64,000 bases of DNA from Bombyx mori (GCF_030269925.1 NC_085116.1:10540001-10604000); one strand, 5' to 3'. Counted from the stretch's first letter, positions 23,604 through 36,543 are shown. The notes: generated by a model not told the origin, from the sequence alone. Numbers and translations: made by a program.

Positions 23604-24364
23604 GAGGATAATATGGTTCACTTAAAATTAGTTAAATGGCTAGTATCTATAGATTAAACGGCTAGTATATATAGATTAATTCGTAAATACAACTTTACCG
23701 CCAAGTGTGACATTTAAGCGGGCGTTCGAACACGTTTTAGCAAGGCGGCCATTAATTTTGAAATCAACATTATATAGGACGTCATTTTAAAACGAAACGT
23801 ATGAAAAACCTGATGGTTTTAATCCCCGGTCGGTCTGTTGATTATTCTGCGGGATATATTCGAAATTATGTACAATACGTGGACGTTAACATTCATTTAA
23901 AATGTTTATCTCTTAATTTACATAATGGAGTCGCGCTTTACACAGACTGCTCGGAGACTCCACTCAGAGGGGTCTTGTTTGAATTTATATAAGGTGAGTA
24001 CCTATTCAAATGTCGTTTCGAGGAAGAATTTTATTTGAACATTTTTTTAAAGTTCTCGTCGTATTATCTATCATTGTAACTAAGCATGGCGTCACCGTTT
24101 TAAAAGTATCAATGAACGATAGATGCAGTCATTTCTAAAAACTATAAATCACGTTTTGTTATCAGGCCAGAAGTTAAGGATTGGTAATTGGTATAAAGCT
24201 TAACATAAACCACCGTCCTACATAGCCTGAAGCAGTCATGTTTTTGACATTAGTCACTACGCTTATATTTAAATGGTCTAACAAAAATAGGTTTTAGTGT
24301 CATTAAAATAGATAATTCATTGTAATAACATGGAACTTTACATTCATGACCTTTTATTTATTCC
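23604..24364. other. Intron 2 downstream of the Jockey LINE
   Basis: AT-rich. TAGTATCTATAGATTAAACG-type words recur at 23640-23680 as a short imperfect duplication. Nothing else is recognised. Confidence 0.4.
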
Positions 24365-24613
24365 TTAGAAAGGTAAACGAACACATGCTTCATCTGGTGT
24401 TATGCGGTTACCGAAGCTGTCACTTGTCACTGGCATGTCAATGTGACGTTCAAGGTCGTAGTTACGAACTCTGGTTCGGTTATGGATGGCGCGATGGTAA
24501 AATGTAGACAACCAGATCGTCTCAAGCAACTCATCAGAGAGCTCTCCATAAAGAATACGTTTCAAAACACAAAACGAATCGAAATCCCTTAGCCAACGTT
24601 GCGCAATCGACAA
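24365..24613 (-). repeat. Possible repeat-derived open frame
   Basis: The 82-codon open frame (QRWLRDFDSFCVLKRILYG...) is GC-richer than its surroundings, next to LINE tails. It shows no domain I recognise and looks like a fragment of a transposable element. Confidence 0.25.
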
Positions 24614-24660
24614 ACCTATCTCTGAGCTATTTTAATTTAATTAAATTAAACCATCAAGGG

Positions 24661-24791
24661 AGAGAGAGAGAAAGAGATAACATACTTTATTGCACACCAA
24701 AACACAATTAACATTAGAAAACAGTCCACAAGCAGATACGTTTGTACAATAGGCGGTGTTATCGCTAAAAGCGATTTCTTCCAGACAACCA
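24661..24791 (-). mobile_element. LINE 3' tail with ATCGCT-AGCGAT hairpin
   Basis: The minus strand reads TGGTTGTCTGGAAGAAATCG, then CTTTTAGCGAT (a perfect 6-bp stem, plus 24761-24775) and GGTGTGCAATAAAGTATG at the end. It resembles the 3' ends of lepidopteran RTE-type elements. An inverted partner lies at 24984. Confidence 0.5.
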
Positions 24792-24983
24792 TTTAACTAC
24801 CCGAAATTCTGGACCGATAAAGATACAACACGTATGTTGCTGTGTACTATTAATAACACATTATTAAAGAAAATACATACATACAATAAATAGATATATA
24901 CCGTTCAATATAACATGAAATCACTATAACATGATTTATATTCCAATATACTTACATACACATTCGCTTATTCCTCTCTCTGC

Positions 24984-25115
24984 AAGGTTGCCTGGAAGAG
25001 ATCGCTTTCAGCGATAAGGCCGCCAATTTATATCACCGACTATTATTTGTTTTTATATGCTTACTCTGTATATATTATTATGGTGTTAAACAAAGTGTTA
25101 TATTATTATTATCAT
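24984..25115 (+). mobile_element. LINE 3' tail, inverted partner of 24661-24791
   Basis: AAGGTTGCCTGGAAGAGATC, then GCTTTCAGCGATAAGGCCGC: the same motif as 24661-24791 on the other strand, followed by an AT-rich stretch. Confidence 0.5.
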
Positions 25116-25625
25116 TATACACATAATAAATCAACAAGTATCAAGTGAGATATATTGTTCTTAATTAATCAATACGACCGCTGAGTTTCAATTTTATGTA
25201 CTAATTTTCTTAATTCGTAATTTTTTAATTATTAATTCCATTAATCGTATAAAAATATTAGGTACGTGTCTAAAATTATTTATATTCGCTTGATATTATT
25301 TACTCGTTTCTGATCAGAATTTAGAACGGCGAGCTAATTATAGATATTAAAAGTCAAGTACTAGGTGTAATTGTATCTAGTAGGTAAACGATCCTAGGGC
25401 GACGACAGTGCAAGGCCAAGTGTGGGCTGGTACGTTCGCGACTGGCGCCTAAATCTACACACATCCACATTTTGTCACGAACTTATTACAAGTAATGAAG
25501 TTTTGAAAGTAAGACCCATTTTTTTCGAATGATCATTTGATAAGGAATCACATAATAATGTTTTATTTAAAGGGACACTAGGATGTCCCTAGGTGTCACT
25601 ATTAGGATAGTAGCATTATTAACGA
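25116..25625. other. Intron 2, no recognised feature
   Basis: AT-rich sequence without a gene or named repeat that I can see. Confidence 0.45.
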
Positions 25626-26046
25626 CTAGCGGCCCGCTCCGGCTTCGCTCGGGTCTTTAACAAAAAATTCAACAATATTTGTGGTTGTTTTATTATTTTT
25701 AATAAAAGAACACTTATTGCGGCATAACTATAATAGTTAGACATATGCTGTCGCAATACTTTTTGTAAATAATAATGTGTTCTACAAAGTCGTAGTACAT
25801 TATTTTATTTTATCTTCAATAGTTTTCGTAGAGCACGCGATGTAAAGAATATTTTAGGTAATTTTTTACACCTTGGATTACATTATTGGAGTTTTAGTAA
25901 GGATTCTTAATTTTTTTCAAAAAAGATTATAGACTATGTCACTCGGGAATAGTGTAGCTTCCAAAGTCAAGTCGATTTAGTAATTTCGGATCCTATTCAA
26001 TACAAACAAACAAACAAATCTTTCCTCTTTATAATATTAGTATAGA
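25626..26046 (-). mobile_element. Non-autonomous Helitron (TATACTAATATTATAAAG family)
   Basis: On the minus strand it starts TCTATACTAATATTATAAAG and ends GGAGCGGGCCGCTAG. It shares its interior with 59932-60344. Confidence 0.7.
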
Positions 26047-26109
26047 AGTAAAGATACGATGATTTTTGTTTATCATGGAAGTCGTTGGAACAAGTATTCT
26101 TAATGCCTT

Positions 26110-26484
26110 TCTTCTGAGTCGCTCTCTTCATAGCTGAAGGTCGTGTCTAATTTGCACCACTCGATGCACAATGCTTCCCCACGCCTTCGTGTCCTCGGCG
26201 GTCTTTATAGCCTCGTTATTGGCAGGCCGGTGAGCGTCTTTACCGGACCAGCGGGTAGGTGAGCGTCCGCGTGATCTTCTCCCGTCAACCTGACCAATAT
26301 TGTCGTTAATCCCACATTATGTGAGGTCGCCGCAGCATGTCCTCTGATCATGCTGCATAGGGATTTAGCATCACTTCTACGAGCGGCCGCCATCCTGACG
26401 TCTGCGAGAAGGATTTAAACATCGGCATAGTCGTATTTTATACGAGCACACCTGACATCCTTAGTCCTTTAGGCCACGATGACC
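26110..26484 (-). repeat. GC-rich dispersed fragment ending in a Bm1 head
   Basis: A 62-codon minus-strand frame contains TILVRLTGEDHADAHLPAGP, in GC-rich sequence unlike the intron around it. Bases 26435-26484 resemble the inverted tRNA-like head of Bm1 (CTTTAGGCCACGATGA). The source of the first part is unknown, probably a transposable element. Confidence 0.35.
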
Positions 26485-27027
26485 TCAGATGGTGGCGGCA
26501 TTAAAGTTGTGATCTCTTATGGGCTCGGCTGTCCACTTTATCATAAGTTGCTCTTTGGCCTTATCCGCCAAACAAAAGCAATAAAAAAGTACATAAGTCA
26601 TACATAGGAATCCAGCGCGCGCCTTACATATATTTTTTTGCACGCGACACGTGCTTCTTCTCCTCACCCCATATTGGATTTCGATGAATTAACTAAGTTA
26701 CTACGACTTATTAAAACGTAATCCTATAAAAATAAACATGATAATTTATTAAAAAATAAATTTATTACACAAAATTACGAGAATCAAGAAACAAGGTGCC
26801 GTAACTATATAATGTATTCTTAGAAAATGTATCGAAAACATTTTGGATTTAAATGTTCGCAGAGACTTACCTTAAGCTCGCGTGTAGCTCGGCAGTACCG
26901 GATATAAATTTACTATTATAATAATATATAAATATATAAGATACGAAAGAGATAAACTCATTAATTATAGAATTTACTCACATAAACGAATAGACATGTC
27001 GAGTGCTAAGCTTTAGCTTTTTTTAGT

Positions 27028-27480
27028 CATCGTGGCCTAAAGGATAAGACGCCCGGTGTATTCGTATCTAGCGATGCGAATGTGCCGGTGTTCGAATCGC
27101 GCAGGCACCAATTTTTCTAATTTTCTAACAAATTCACCATTTTATTTATTTAATACGTGTATAACAAATGTTCATGATTGACTTTAACGGTGACGGAATA
27201 CCATCGTGTAATAAAAATAAAAGAACCCGCAAAATTATAATTTGCGTAATTACTGGTGGTAGGGCATCTTGTGAGCCTATATGGGTAGGTATCACCAGCC
27301 TGCCTATTTCTGCCGTGAAGCAGAGCCGTTGTAATGTATTATAAAACTGAGCCTTAGAACTCATATCTCAAGGTGGATGGCAGCATATACCTACGTTATT
27401 GACGTACTTATATGAACTCCGAAGACCACTTAACATCAGGTGGGCCGTGAGTTCGTCTACCCATCTAAACAGTAAAAAAA
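27028..27480 (+). mobile_element. Bm1 SINE, near full length with internal deletion
   Basis: Head CGTGGCCTAAAGGATAAGAC and B box GTGTTCGAATCGC are present. The stretch after GTGAAGCAG is missing part of the body, then the 3' domain ends in AGTAAAAAAA. Confidence 0.88.
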
Positions 27481-27826
27481 GCGACCTAAGAACCCCAAAA
27501 GGTTGAATGCTACCAACATTGAGGCATAATATCGAAGAGATAAAATTGTATAGGAATATTAACTCTTCGACGCTGAGGCTTAGAGACGGGACCATTAATA
27601 ATTCAAATCCAATGTGGATTTGATTTTCTGTATTTTACGTCGCTCGCACTATTTTATGTAAGAACATGCTTAATGATACTTATGTCTGCCTCGATATTGA
27701 CTCGAGACATAGAAGCACGGTAATAATACCTTTTAAACTCGATTTAGTTGAAAACGGATATAGAAACCAATGCTTACATATTACGTTCGACGCGAAGAAA
27801 TTCATTGTTTCTCAATTAAATGGTAA

Positions 27827-28206
27827 CTAGATAATGAACGAGCTTTGCTCGGTTTTTTTTTTGATAAATTGTGTTTAAAATTATAGAGAAATTATATTTA
27901 AATACGAAGTACATATTGATAAAATGATGAAATATGAATAATATTTTTCGATCTTACCGACAGAATAATAAAAAAATATGAACTGAACTATTTAAAGAAA
28001 AAAATCAAAATTATCGAAAAAGTTGATTAAAAAAAAACACGAATTAAAACAACATTTTCTGAAAATAAATCGTAGTTAGATAGATTTATCGCCTCCGAAA
28101 CCGCCCTGTATACTAAATTTTATGAAAATCGTTGGAGCCGTTTCCGAGATTCAGATTATATATACATATATTTATATACGAGAATTGCTCGTTTAAAGAT
28201 ATAAGA
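27827..28206 (-). mobile_element. Non-autonomous Helitron (family shared with 63673)
   Basis: On the minus strand it starts A|TCTTATATCTTTAAACGA and ends with a GAGCAAAGCTC palindrome and CTAG|T. It shares GAGATTCAGATTATATATAC-type sequence with 63673-63982 in inverse orientation. Confidence 0.72.
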
Positions 28207-28569
28207 TGTGTTATTTTTTTGGAACGAAGTTCCTTATGGTACGATGAAGAGGGGTACTCTAACCGGGAAAAAACGTCCCACACAGTGTACGATGTAACTC
28301 TGTAATAACATACAAAAAATAACATATTTTTTTATTATATATTTTTTATAAATCATTGTGAATAAAATAAAGTTGATGACTTTGTAAAGTATTTTTATTT
28401 TTAACAATAAAAAAATCATGTTAAAAAATGTATATCCGAATAATTATTTTCTTTATACCTCGAATACCTAGAACTTGAAATTAATATTTTTATAATAAGG
28501 AACTACGTCCTGTCCGGTGTCCCACGACCAAACACATCTTTTTTTTGCATCATAGCAAAACACAACAAT

Positions 28570-28760
28570 GCTGTTGATGTGTGACGTGTAAAAAATACGC
28601 GCTTGCTAGAAGAACCGGTGCGACCGCATGCCAAGAGCGCTCTCAGAAGAGCCCCGTCGCAGCACCTGCGCCACGCGCGTCCGCACTCGCACTCGCTCCC
28701 GCCCAGACCCACTTTCACATTTGGAACCACCATACACGTGCAACATCAGCAATTATACGA
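28570..28760. other. GC-rich stretch inside intron 2
   Basis: Between about 28580 and 28740 the DNA is unusually rich in G+C (CGCACTCGCACTCGCTCCCG and similar). All open frames are short and of low complexity, so no coding claim is made. It may be an enhancer or an old insertion. Confidence 0.3.
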
Positions 28761-28952
28761 TACGAACGCCGTGCCCGTCTCGTAATGAACACGAAGAGAA
28801 ACTACGAACGATTAATCCAATGTGTCATAATTCAGGTTAAAATCTATCGTGAATAAATTTTTACAAGAATTCAGTACAACAAATTCAGTTTACGTATTGG
28901 TGGGAATCATAACATTAGTCTAATAAAGTTGGGTAACTAATTTTATTGCTAA

Positions 28953-29245
28953 CTAGCAGACCCGGCAGACTTTGTAGTGCCTCAATCGATAAAGAAAAAA
29001 CCTAAACTCATTAGGAAATAAACTTAAAACAAACAAAAGGAATCCGTCCGACGGGGAACACATCAAAGGAAAAACAAAATTGTTATTTTTATTAATTTCC
29101 AAGCATTTTTATATTTATCTACCTTTTAAACCTTCTCTGGACTCCCACAAATAATTCAAGACCAAAATTAGCCAAATCGGTCCAGCCGTTCTCAAGTTTT
29201 AGCGAGACTAACGAACAGCAATTCATTTTTATATATATAGATATA
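28953..29245 (-). mobile_element. Non-autonomous Helitron (family shared with 8961)
   Basis: It has the same orientation and order as 8961-9252, with an ending of GGGTCTGCTAG|T on the minus strand. It carries an extra GGGGAACA near 29056 and other small differences. The 5' limit is uncertain within about 10 bases. Confidence 0.7.
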
Positions 29246-31107
29246 GATAGATAATGCCTATAATAAGGAACCAAGTTAAGAATAGCCCTTGTAGCACTAT
29301 TTCACAAGGGAAATCTCAATTAAGTTGTAGGGAAGGGCGTCAAGCCATTATTAAAGTATTTCGTTTCCCGGTCAATTCAGTTGCTAGTAATAGATTTTAC
29401 AGCTATTTTTCACAAAAGTACCTCTCGTATTGAAAAGATAACAGCAATATCAATTAACTGTCATGAACGACTAAGAAAAAGTATTAAATTATTGAATGTC
29501 GTCATTTCCAGCTATGTACGGTATCGGATTTACACAATAAAGCCAAAATGGCTTGCAAAATATTAGAAGTCACAGCATTACAAAGCGGTACTTCACCGCT
29601 TAGTTAAGAACTTCTGCTATGCAAGTCATGGATTCTTCTTCGCGTGAAAAACGGCTCCGCTGAACTAGGGTTCCCAAATAGCTGTTGCCTTCGTTTGATT
29701 CCGCACAGAATAAGACTGTGTGGATGTCGATAATCCTGATTTCAGAAATCGATTGAAATCTCTTGACCTACGCACAGAATTTGCTTCTCTTTCTCTTTTG
29801 TACGCTTCATGGGGCTATTTCCTGGAACGACTATCCGTATCAACGGTGTTTTTGAGCGCTATGACATACTGTTATTCATCAGATGAAAGTTGAAGAGATC
29901 ATCTGTGTTGGATGGCCTTGTATAAAAGAAATTTAAAAGAACCTGCGGAGAGGCTCGCTTAGCCCTCGTATGTGGAAATTTAGTAATAACTCGATCGTAC
30001 TTGTGGTATAAACATAACATTAGTCATATCATTAAATCATGGATCTACCGAAATAATATCTGGACTCTCTGTTACGACCGCTCTGAGAGAAGCCGAAAAC
30101 TAAAGGAAATGGAAGCTGATGGTACAAAGAGCCACGAAGGGCTTTCAGTGACACGACCTTCAGTAATGAAATATGCGACTAAGAAGAAGAAGAAAAAGAA
30201 TGATTTCGACAACAATTTTTCTAATTTATCCCAAATTAAATTCAACCAAAAAACAGTGTTTAAAACAAAAAAAAGTATGTCGTATTCGAGTACAACCGTA
30301 AACTATATAAAATACGTTTAATATCAATTAATTTGTTCGTCGACGCAACGCATTTCAACGCTCGATAAGTGGCTCCGTCCGACGCGGTGAGCGGTGCCCG
30401 GTAGCCGAGTGATGCTATCAAACAGCTACTGCTTTTATAAAACGTAAGGCTAATGGCATTTTAGTCGACGTTAATCCTATACAATACAAACTTCAAGGAA
30501 TTAACACGTTTATCATTATCGCTAAAGCTAAATGATTGATTGAATAATGTTTTAGGAATCAAAAAATATTATCAAGCTTTCTGATGTCAATTGAATACGT
30601 TCATGTGACTGTTATTAGTTAAAATTCGGATTTAACTATTTTAGAAAGAAACGCTCAAGCTATTTTACATTCGGCTGTCAGTTAAGATTGATAAGTAATA
30701 AAAATTCCATCAAGATCCAAGCGACATCCCATTGCCGATTTGGCACGGGACAAAAAAAAAAAAGCCCATTAAATATGTAAGAAAATGTTTATTTTAATAG
30801 AGAATAAACGATAAATCTCGCTATGGGCTTTCGAATTCCGCACAAGTCATCCGACGAGGTGAGATCGACTGGGAAATACCACTATAGTACACATTTATGC
30901 ACATACATACCTACTTGTAGTTTTCGTACACACACAGTCAACCATTCTAACTCACACGGCATTCATAATTTCAGAATTCGTTGACGTATTTTTCGTTTCA
31001 GTCTCATTCGATTTCGATCTAATGAATGTTAAATGTAAATACTTAAAAATGAAAACTAACTGAACACGTAAGTGGCCTAAAAATATTTATTTTTTGTTAA
31101 ATCTATA
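29246..31107. other. Intron 2, mostly featureless
   Basis: AT-rich. A 106-codon plus-strand frame at 30001-30321 is Lys-rich, ends in an AAG repeat region (30178-30200) and may be part of a decayed transposable element; no domain is visible. Confidence 0.4.
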
Positions 31108-31322
31108 TCTATACTAATATTATAAAGAGGAAAGATTTGTTTGTTTGTTTGTTTCGAATAGGCTCCGAAACTACTGGACCGATTTGAAAAATTCTTTTTC
31201 CATTAGAAGCCGACATTGTCCCTGATGAACATAGGCTACTTTTTTTAATTTTTAATTTTTAATTTTTTTTGGTTTCATGTGTGATTTAATGTTTCCGAAG
31301 CGAAGCGAGGGCGGGTCGCTAG
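31108..31322 (+). mobile_element. Non-autonomous Helitron, internally deleted
   Basis: It starts A|TCTATACTAATATTATAA and ends GGGCGGGTCGCTAG|T. The 5' 90 bases match 25626-26046 and 59932-60344, but the middle is shorter. Confidence 0.72.
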
Positions 31323-31644
31323 TTAAATATATAACAGAAAATACCTCATTAAGTTTATGTTACGACGACAATTTTAATGATAATAATCATTAACGAGAAA
31401 GAAAATATGTTGTTAGAGCAACTATGAATGAAATCTCAGTATAAAAATTCTAGACGCAATCAGTGATGGATGCCACAGCTTGCGACTCTGAATACCAAGA
31501 CTGTTCCGCATTGAAGGTTTTTGCTATGCGTTATTCTATATGAAAACACCGGTACAGGACTTAATCAGTCTTTTTTATTTTCTATTCAAACATCGTTCAT
31601 TACGTATTGATTTTAGTTGAAGTTTTAATTTTAGTTACATACAT

Positions 31645-31722
31645 AGATAGGCGAAAGAGCTCACAGTCCAACTGGTGTATCTGGGCACTTGGGCCCATAG
31701 ACATCACTACGTGAATGCTAAC
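31645..31722 (-). mobile_element. Bm1 SINE 3' fragment
   Basis: GAGCTCACAGTCCAACTGGT and GGGCCCATAGACATC follow the inverted 3' domain. Confidence 0.6.
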
Positions 31723-34234
31723 GTTTATATAGTTATAAACGTAGGGAAATATTTAGGTGGGGTGGTGTTACATGCCTGTATAAGCTCAAAAGATGCTCAA
31801 AAGATTACCAGTTTAAGTATTTCTTCTCGTAATTCTAAAACGATAAGTATCAAAAATAATGAAATGCTACAATAAAATAAAAGAGAGATTGATGAAAAAT
31901 TAAAACACGCGTCCCGAATTTGATAACCACATTCTTTTTTTTATAAACGTGCTTTAATAAATAGAAGCGGCAAATAAAGTGAATGACATTTTTATTTTGT
32001 CTTAAATAAAATGAAATAAAAATTCAAGTTGTTGGGTAACATGAATCTACTGATAAATAATAGTAAAGTTGTTGTTAACGTATTTTGATAATTATTAATT
32101 TTACACAGTTACTAGCTGTTGTTGTCTTATCGATTAATAACTTTATTAAAATTGTTGATTTATTCACGCAGTGACTTCTCTTCTACAAACATCAGCTGTT
32201 AATGTTTTTGGTTTTTTTTATATGGAGGCAGAAAAAATGAGCGTTTTCGTATGTGAATACCACAATACATACATTTTAAAATAAAATTTAGAATGAATAT
32301 AGCTATCAGTGTAGATGTTTTAAATTTATTCTTATACTATAAATATTTCATTACTTATTACCTTAAGTTTTTAGGAAGCTTCCCTTATTGACTCTTCTAC
32401 GTTTAAGGTAAATAAAAAAAAATTATTTAGATGTCTCTTGATACCAAATTAAATTTTGTCAATATATTAATGTCTGAAATATTCGCTAGTTCCATAAATT
32501 AATTTTTTTTTTGTCTGATATCCTACAATTAGAATGAAAAAATAAATGTATGCATCTATAGTAAATATCACCACTGTGATAAAAATAGGAGTTTTAATTG
32601 GGTAATAGGAGTTAAAATTATAATGTACCTACAAAGGACCCGGATAAATTTTGTAATAATTTATCTCTGAAAACGTTATCCAAAAATATTTAATGGATCC
32701 CTTTAATGTTTAGAAATTTACGCAATTTACTTTGTAAATTAGCGTTATTTAGTATGTGAGTATGAATCGGGGATAATGCTATTCGTATTATAAATGATGG
32801 TATGCAATGTCAAAACGTCACCTACTTGTTGAAAATATTAGGAAAATTAGAATTACTTTGTAGAAACTTAAATTTCGTGAAGTATACTCAAATGCTATTA
32901 AGTGCGAGCTTCGTGTCAAGGACAGTATACATTTTTTTCTCGACATTATGAATAGATTTGTATGACTACTTTGACTGCGGCTTGACTTCATTTTTATGTT
33001 TATTTCTGAAGTATAAAACACGAATACAACCAGGCTGCTTAACGCTAAAATCTCTTTTCAAGTCGGATGTTAAGCTGTAGGTAAACTCCGAGATTTTGAT
33101 GATGATCGTAGGAGTAATATGTTCAAAAGACGAGAAACATTCCGCTTATTCTAAGCAAAAAAATATATTGGAATTATTATTATTAAATATACAATGAATT
33201 TTTGAATGATGGATAAGCTCAGCAAATAGATGAACAGGTTGGTTCGTGCAGAACTCATAAACGCATAGCATCTTTTCAGATATCCGTACCACATTCGAAT
33301 CGTGAAAATTTCCGGGAAATTTCACTCTAGAAAACCGGTAATAAACCATTTCGTAATAAAATAACAACATCGAATACCAAGAAAAAAAATGTCCGCTAAT
33401 CAAATTACTAGTTATATACTAGGTGTCACAGCTTGTAGCACGCGCTAGTTTAAATTATTATTCCGAGCCTAAAGCGTTATAAATTGGTTTGGTGACAGTT
33501 GTCACCGTGTGAGCATACAAACGGTTCATCGCTGAACCCCACAGAGACAATTACGAGGTTTATATACAGTATTTAACACCTCGCCTTTATATATTTATAG
33601 CCAAGTAACACGTTCCGCTTGTCACCGGTCACAAGTATGCTAACATTTTCGACCACATTTTTCTTTTGATCAGCGACTAATGAAATTATTCTTGTATTGG
33701 TCTAAAACTTTTCCGCGAACTATAATTTAGTTCTTTATACCTGTTTATAGTTATTATACGATTGGCAATAAGAAAATTCCTTGGTAACATTATTTGGGTC
33801 ACGCATTTATTTATGTATTTTTTATATAAATAAACGGAATACAATGTGAAAATATTGATCGTTTGGTTGTTTATCTTCCTGAAAGAAAGGAATTTGTGTG
33901 ATTTATTTTATGATCGACGTCTGAAATCGTGATTAAAATATAAGTCATCATATCAATATTAAAATTGATATTATTATAATTTTTGAATTTCAATTCGAAT
34001 ACAGTTGATTAGCTCTTTGCTTTTTGTTCAAATAAAGTTTCAACCGTTTTAGACATAACGACGTGTTGATTAAATAATGAAAAGTTTGACTAACCCAAGC
34101 ACTCAGAATATTTAGTGACCATAAGCTTAGACCATAAATCAATAAATAAGTTAGTTTACTTTAAGGCTAGTGTGGAACTAGACAAAATTGGCCTAAAACA
34201 TGAAAAATTAAAATCATATGATCCTACCTAAGCT
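31723..34234. other. Intron 2, no recognised feature
   Basis: Very AT-rich with short frames only. No repeat or gene could be named. Confidence 0.45.
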
Positions 34235-34380
34235 GAAAGCCTTAGAAGAATATGCTAGCGTAACCAAGCAAGTAAGTGACCTCACGGGGCTCTAACCTGG
34301 TGATGTTGCTAACATAGCCCTAGCAAGAGCAGTGCTTCGCAGATTCGACTACCGGATTGAAAATCACGAGATTTACTAAA
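34235..34380 (-). mobile_element. Short LINE 3' UTR fragment
   Basis: Read on the minus strand it gives AATCCGGTAGTCGAATCTGC, then TGCTCTTGCTAGGGC and a CTCACTTAC-like end, matching the LINE tail at 745-850. Only the downstream half of the pseudoknot motif remains. Confidence 0.55.
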
Positions 34381-34778
34381 ACTTTCTTTTAAAAATAAAT
34401 AAAATTTGGTGTTTGACTTTATCCATTCTTTAATTAAATTCCAAAGATTACTACTAGTTTTTTAGAATTCACAGGCGTGGACATAATAATGTACGTAAAG
34501 AATATTTTTCAAAAAAATTAAGTTTCATTCCAATTCTCCAATAATTATACCATCGAATATGAGAATATAAAATTTTACCTTTTAGCTAAATTTTTTAAAG
34601 GACTACGTGTTATATCAGAAACATATATGTAATACACATGTAGTTTACTGACATTAAATCAAGTAAAGTGACATTTACAACCATAATTGTACGCGCGAGA
34701 TGGTTGATTTTCGCCCAAAGGTATTGCAGCAATAACGCAGCTACCTGTATTAAAGACTACAGTTAATATTTTTTTTAC

Positions 34779-34879
34779 CTTACAAATGCAGCGGAAACAA
34801 CTGCTCCAATCTTGTTCTAGTCTCGTGTCTTGCAACCGGACGGGCTCGCCCTCGTTCGAACACGGAATGCGGACCCCTT
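34779..34879 (-). CDS. cv-2: crossveinless-2/BMPER-like, exon 2 (first half of VWC1)
   Basis: This 101-nt exon was found by looking for the missing first half of VWC1. It translates to GVRIPCSNEGEPVRL, then a short stretch, then CFRCICK, which supplies cysteines 1 to 4 of the repeat. Joined to exon 3 (NGFVDC...) it yields a full ten-cysteine VWC domain. The acceptor reads TTTTGCAG (AG at 34881-34880) and the donor is GTAAAA at 34778-34773. Its two leading bases complete a Lys codon with the last base of exon 1, and it ends in phase 0 as exon 3 requires. A plus-strand open frame over the same bases is a shadow. Base composition is clearly richer in G+C than the flanking intron. Confidence 0.85.
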
Positions 34880-36543
34880 CTGCAAAATAAATAGAAAGAG
34901 TACAATAGTTAAATATTTTTTGTATTTACGATTAAATATGACGCGTATATTCGTTGGAAAACTTCGTAAACAATGCAAAATAAAGCAGAATATCTCTAGA
35001 ATCCTAGTTAAATCAGTGCATTTATGTAATATTTTTAAGGTACGATTTCGTGAGATTAAACAAAAAAAATGGTGCGCGTGAAAGACGTGCGCAACTTCTT
35101 TTGCTGTTTGTAGTATTGTGGTTTTCTTCAGTTTGCATCCTTATATCAAATTTCTCTTGTAATAAGGAATGATGCGTGTAAGAAAAACGACCTCTTCACC
35201 ATTTATATATATTTTAAATTATTTATAGAAAAAATAATATTTTAATAAATCCTTAATTAAAAATAAAATATAAGATAGTTAATATGTTACTGCCATCTAC
35301 CGGAGCAATGAGAGACTATTAACAAGCCATCTAGTGGTCGACGCCCGTAAACGGAATATGTATAAGAATAAATGGAATGTGTATATAAACGACCTAGCTC
35401 GCTTTCTGCATCTCTCGAAGGTCGAGTGGTTCGCGAGACGCTCTGTCTATTTTCTCATTCTCGCTTGTCCTAAATTGCATCTTTTCTCTCTAGGCGTAAC
35501 GAAACTGTCGCGAATTTACTCTCAACGCGCCTAAAGAAGTTTCACTTAAAAAAATGAATAATTTCACTTTAATACGAATGTCAGTGATACCTACTGTAAT
35601 CATTTCATGAATCTACACTGTAACATTAACTCAATCCACATGATACTGGTAAAAAATCGCCCAATTTTTAGGTTACTGTGTAAATTTAGTCTGGAAATTA
35701 GTGTATTTGTTCGCATATTATCTGTTTCGTCATGACAACCTAAATTTTTAAACAAATTTGCAGACCAATTCGCATGTAACCAGATCGAGAACATTGAAAA
35801 TTAACAGAATGTACATAAAATTGTTGAGCCCCTACATTTAGGAAATATGCGTGCAAAATATCTAGTTCACCACAAGTTCTACTTATCTCAAAGCAATGAG
35901 AATAAAATTGTATGAGAATATAAATTTCTAGGAAGTGTAGGTGTTTCAACATAAACGTTTTCATTAGACTACATTTCTGTCAGCAGTTTGAGGAAACAGG
36001 CAGAAACCTAAACAGCCCATAAAACTTCTGGGTTCTGGTCTATAAAGAAGGAAACTAGTATTATTAGTCGCTTTGTCATATACCTCTAACATTCGAATTA
36101 ACTGAAAAATGTAATTTATTCACCGTAATAGAAAACGCTAAGCAATATCTATGTGGTGCATGAATGATATATGCACATAATAATATTATATTAAAAAATT
36201 AAAGGTTTTGTAAAAGGTCTTGTATCATATGTATCTTTGGTGACTTTCGCGTGATGACTGTAATGATATACTTTTCTTAGCTCTCCTCATTAACACAGCC
36301 GAACCCCGGAAATAAAACTGATATTTTTTTTTGAGAAATATGAAAGCTATGAGCGTTTTAATTTCTTGTTAGTCGCGGAGTTTTTTGTACAATGACGTCA
36401 ACAGTCAAGCTTGCGATAAGAATAAGATCCGTGACAGTAACAAAGCAGTCCCCCTCATTCTTCACTAACATTTTTTATGCTTGTATCTCAGAATTTGATT
36501 AGCCGATATATTTTTCTTTAACTATTTATTTATTACAACAGCA
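34880..36543. other. Intron 1, proximal to exon 2
   Basis: AT-rich. A GC-richer patch at about 35330-35530 has a 66-codon plus frame without a recognisable domain. Confidence 0.4.

Noticed and set aside
30001..30321. 106-codon Lys-rich plus frame
   Set aside because: Low complexity, no domain, no ATG-supported context; probably part of decayed repeat DNA.
34830..35081. 83-codon plus-strand open frame
   Set aside because: It overlaps the minus-strand exon 2 of the cv-2-like gene and is a shadow of it, running on into intron.
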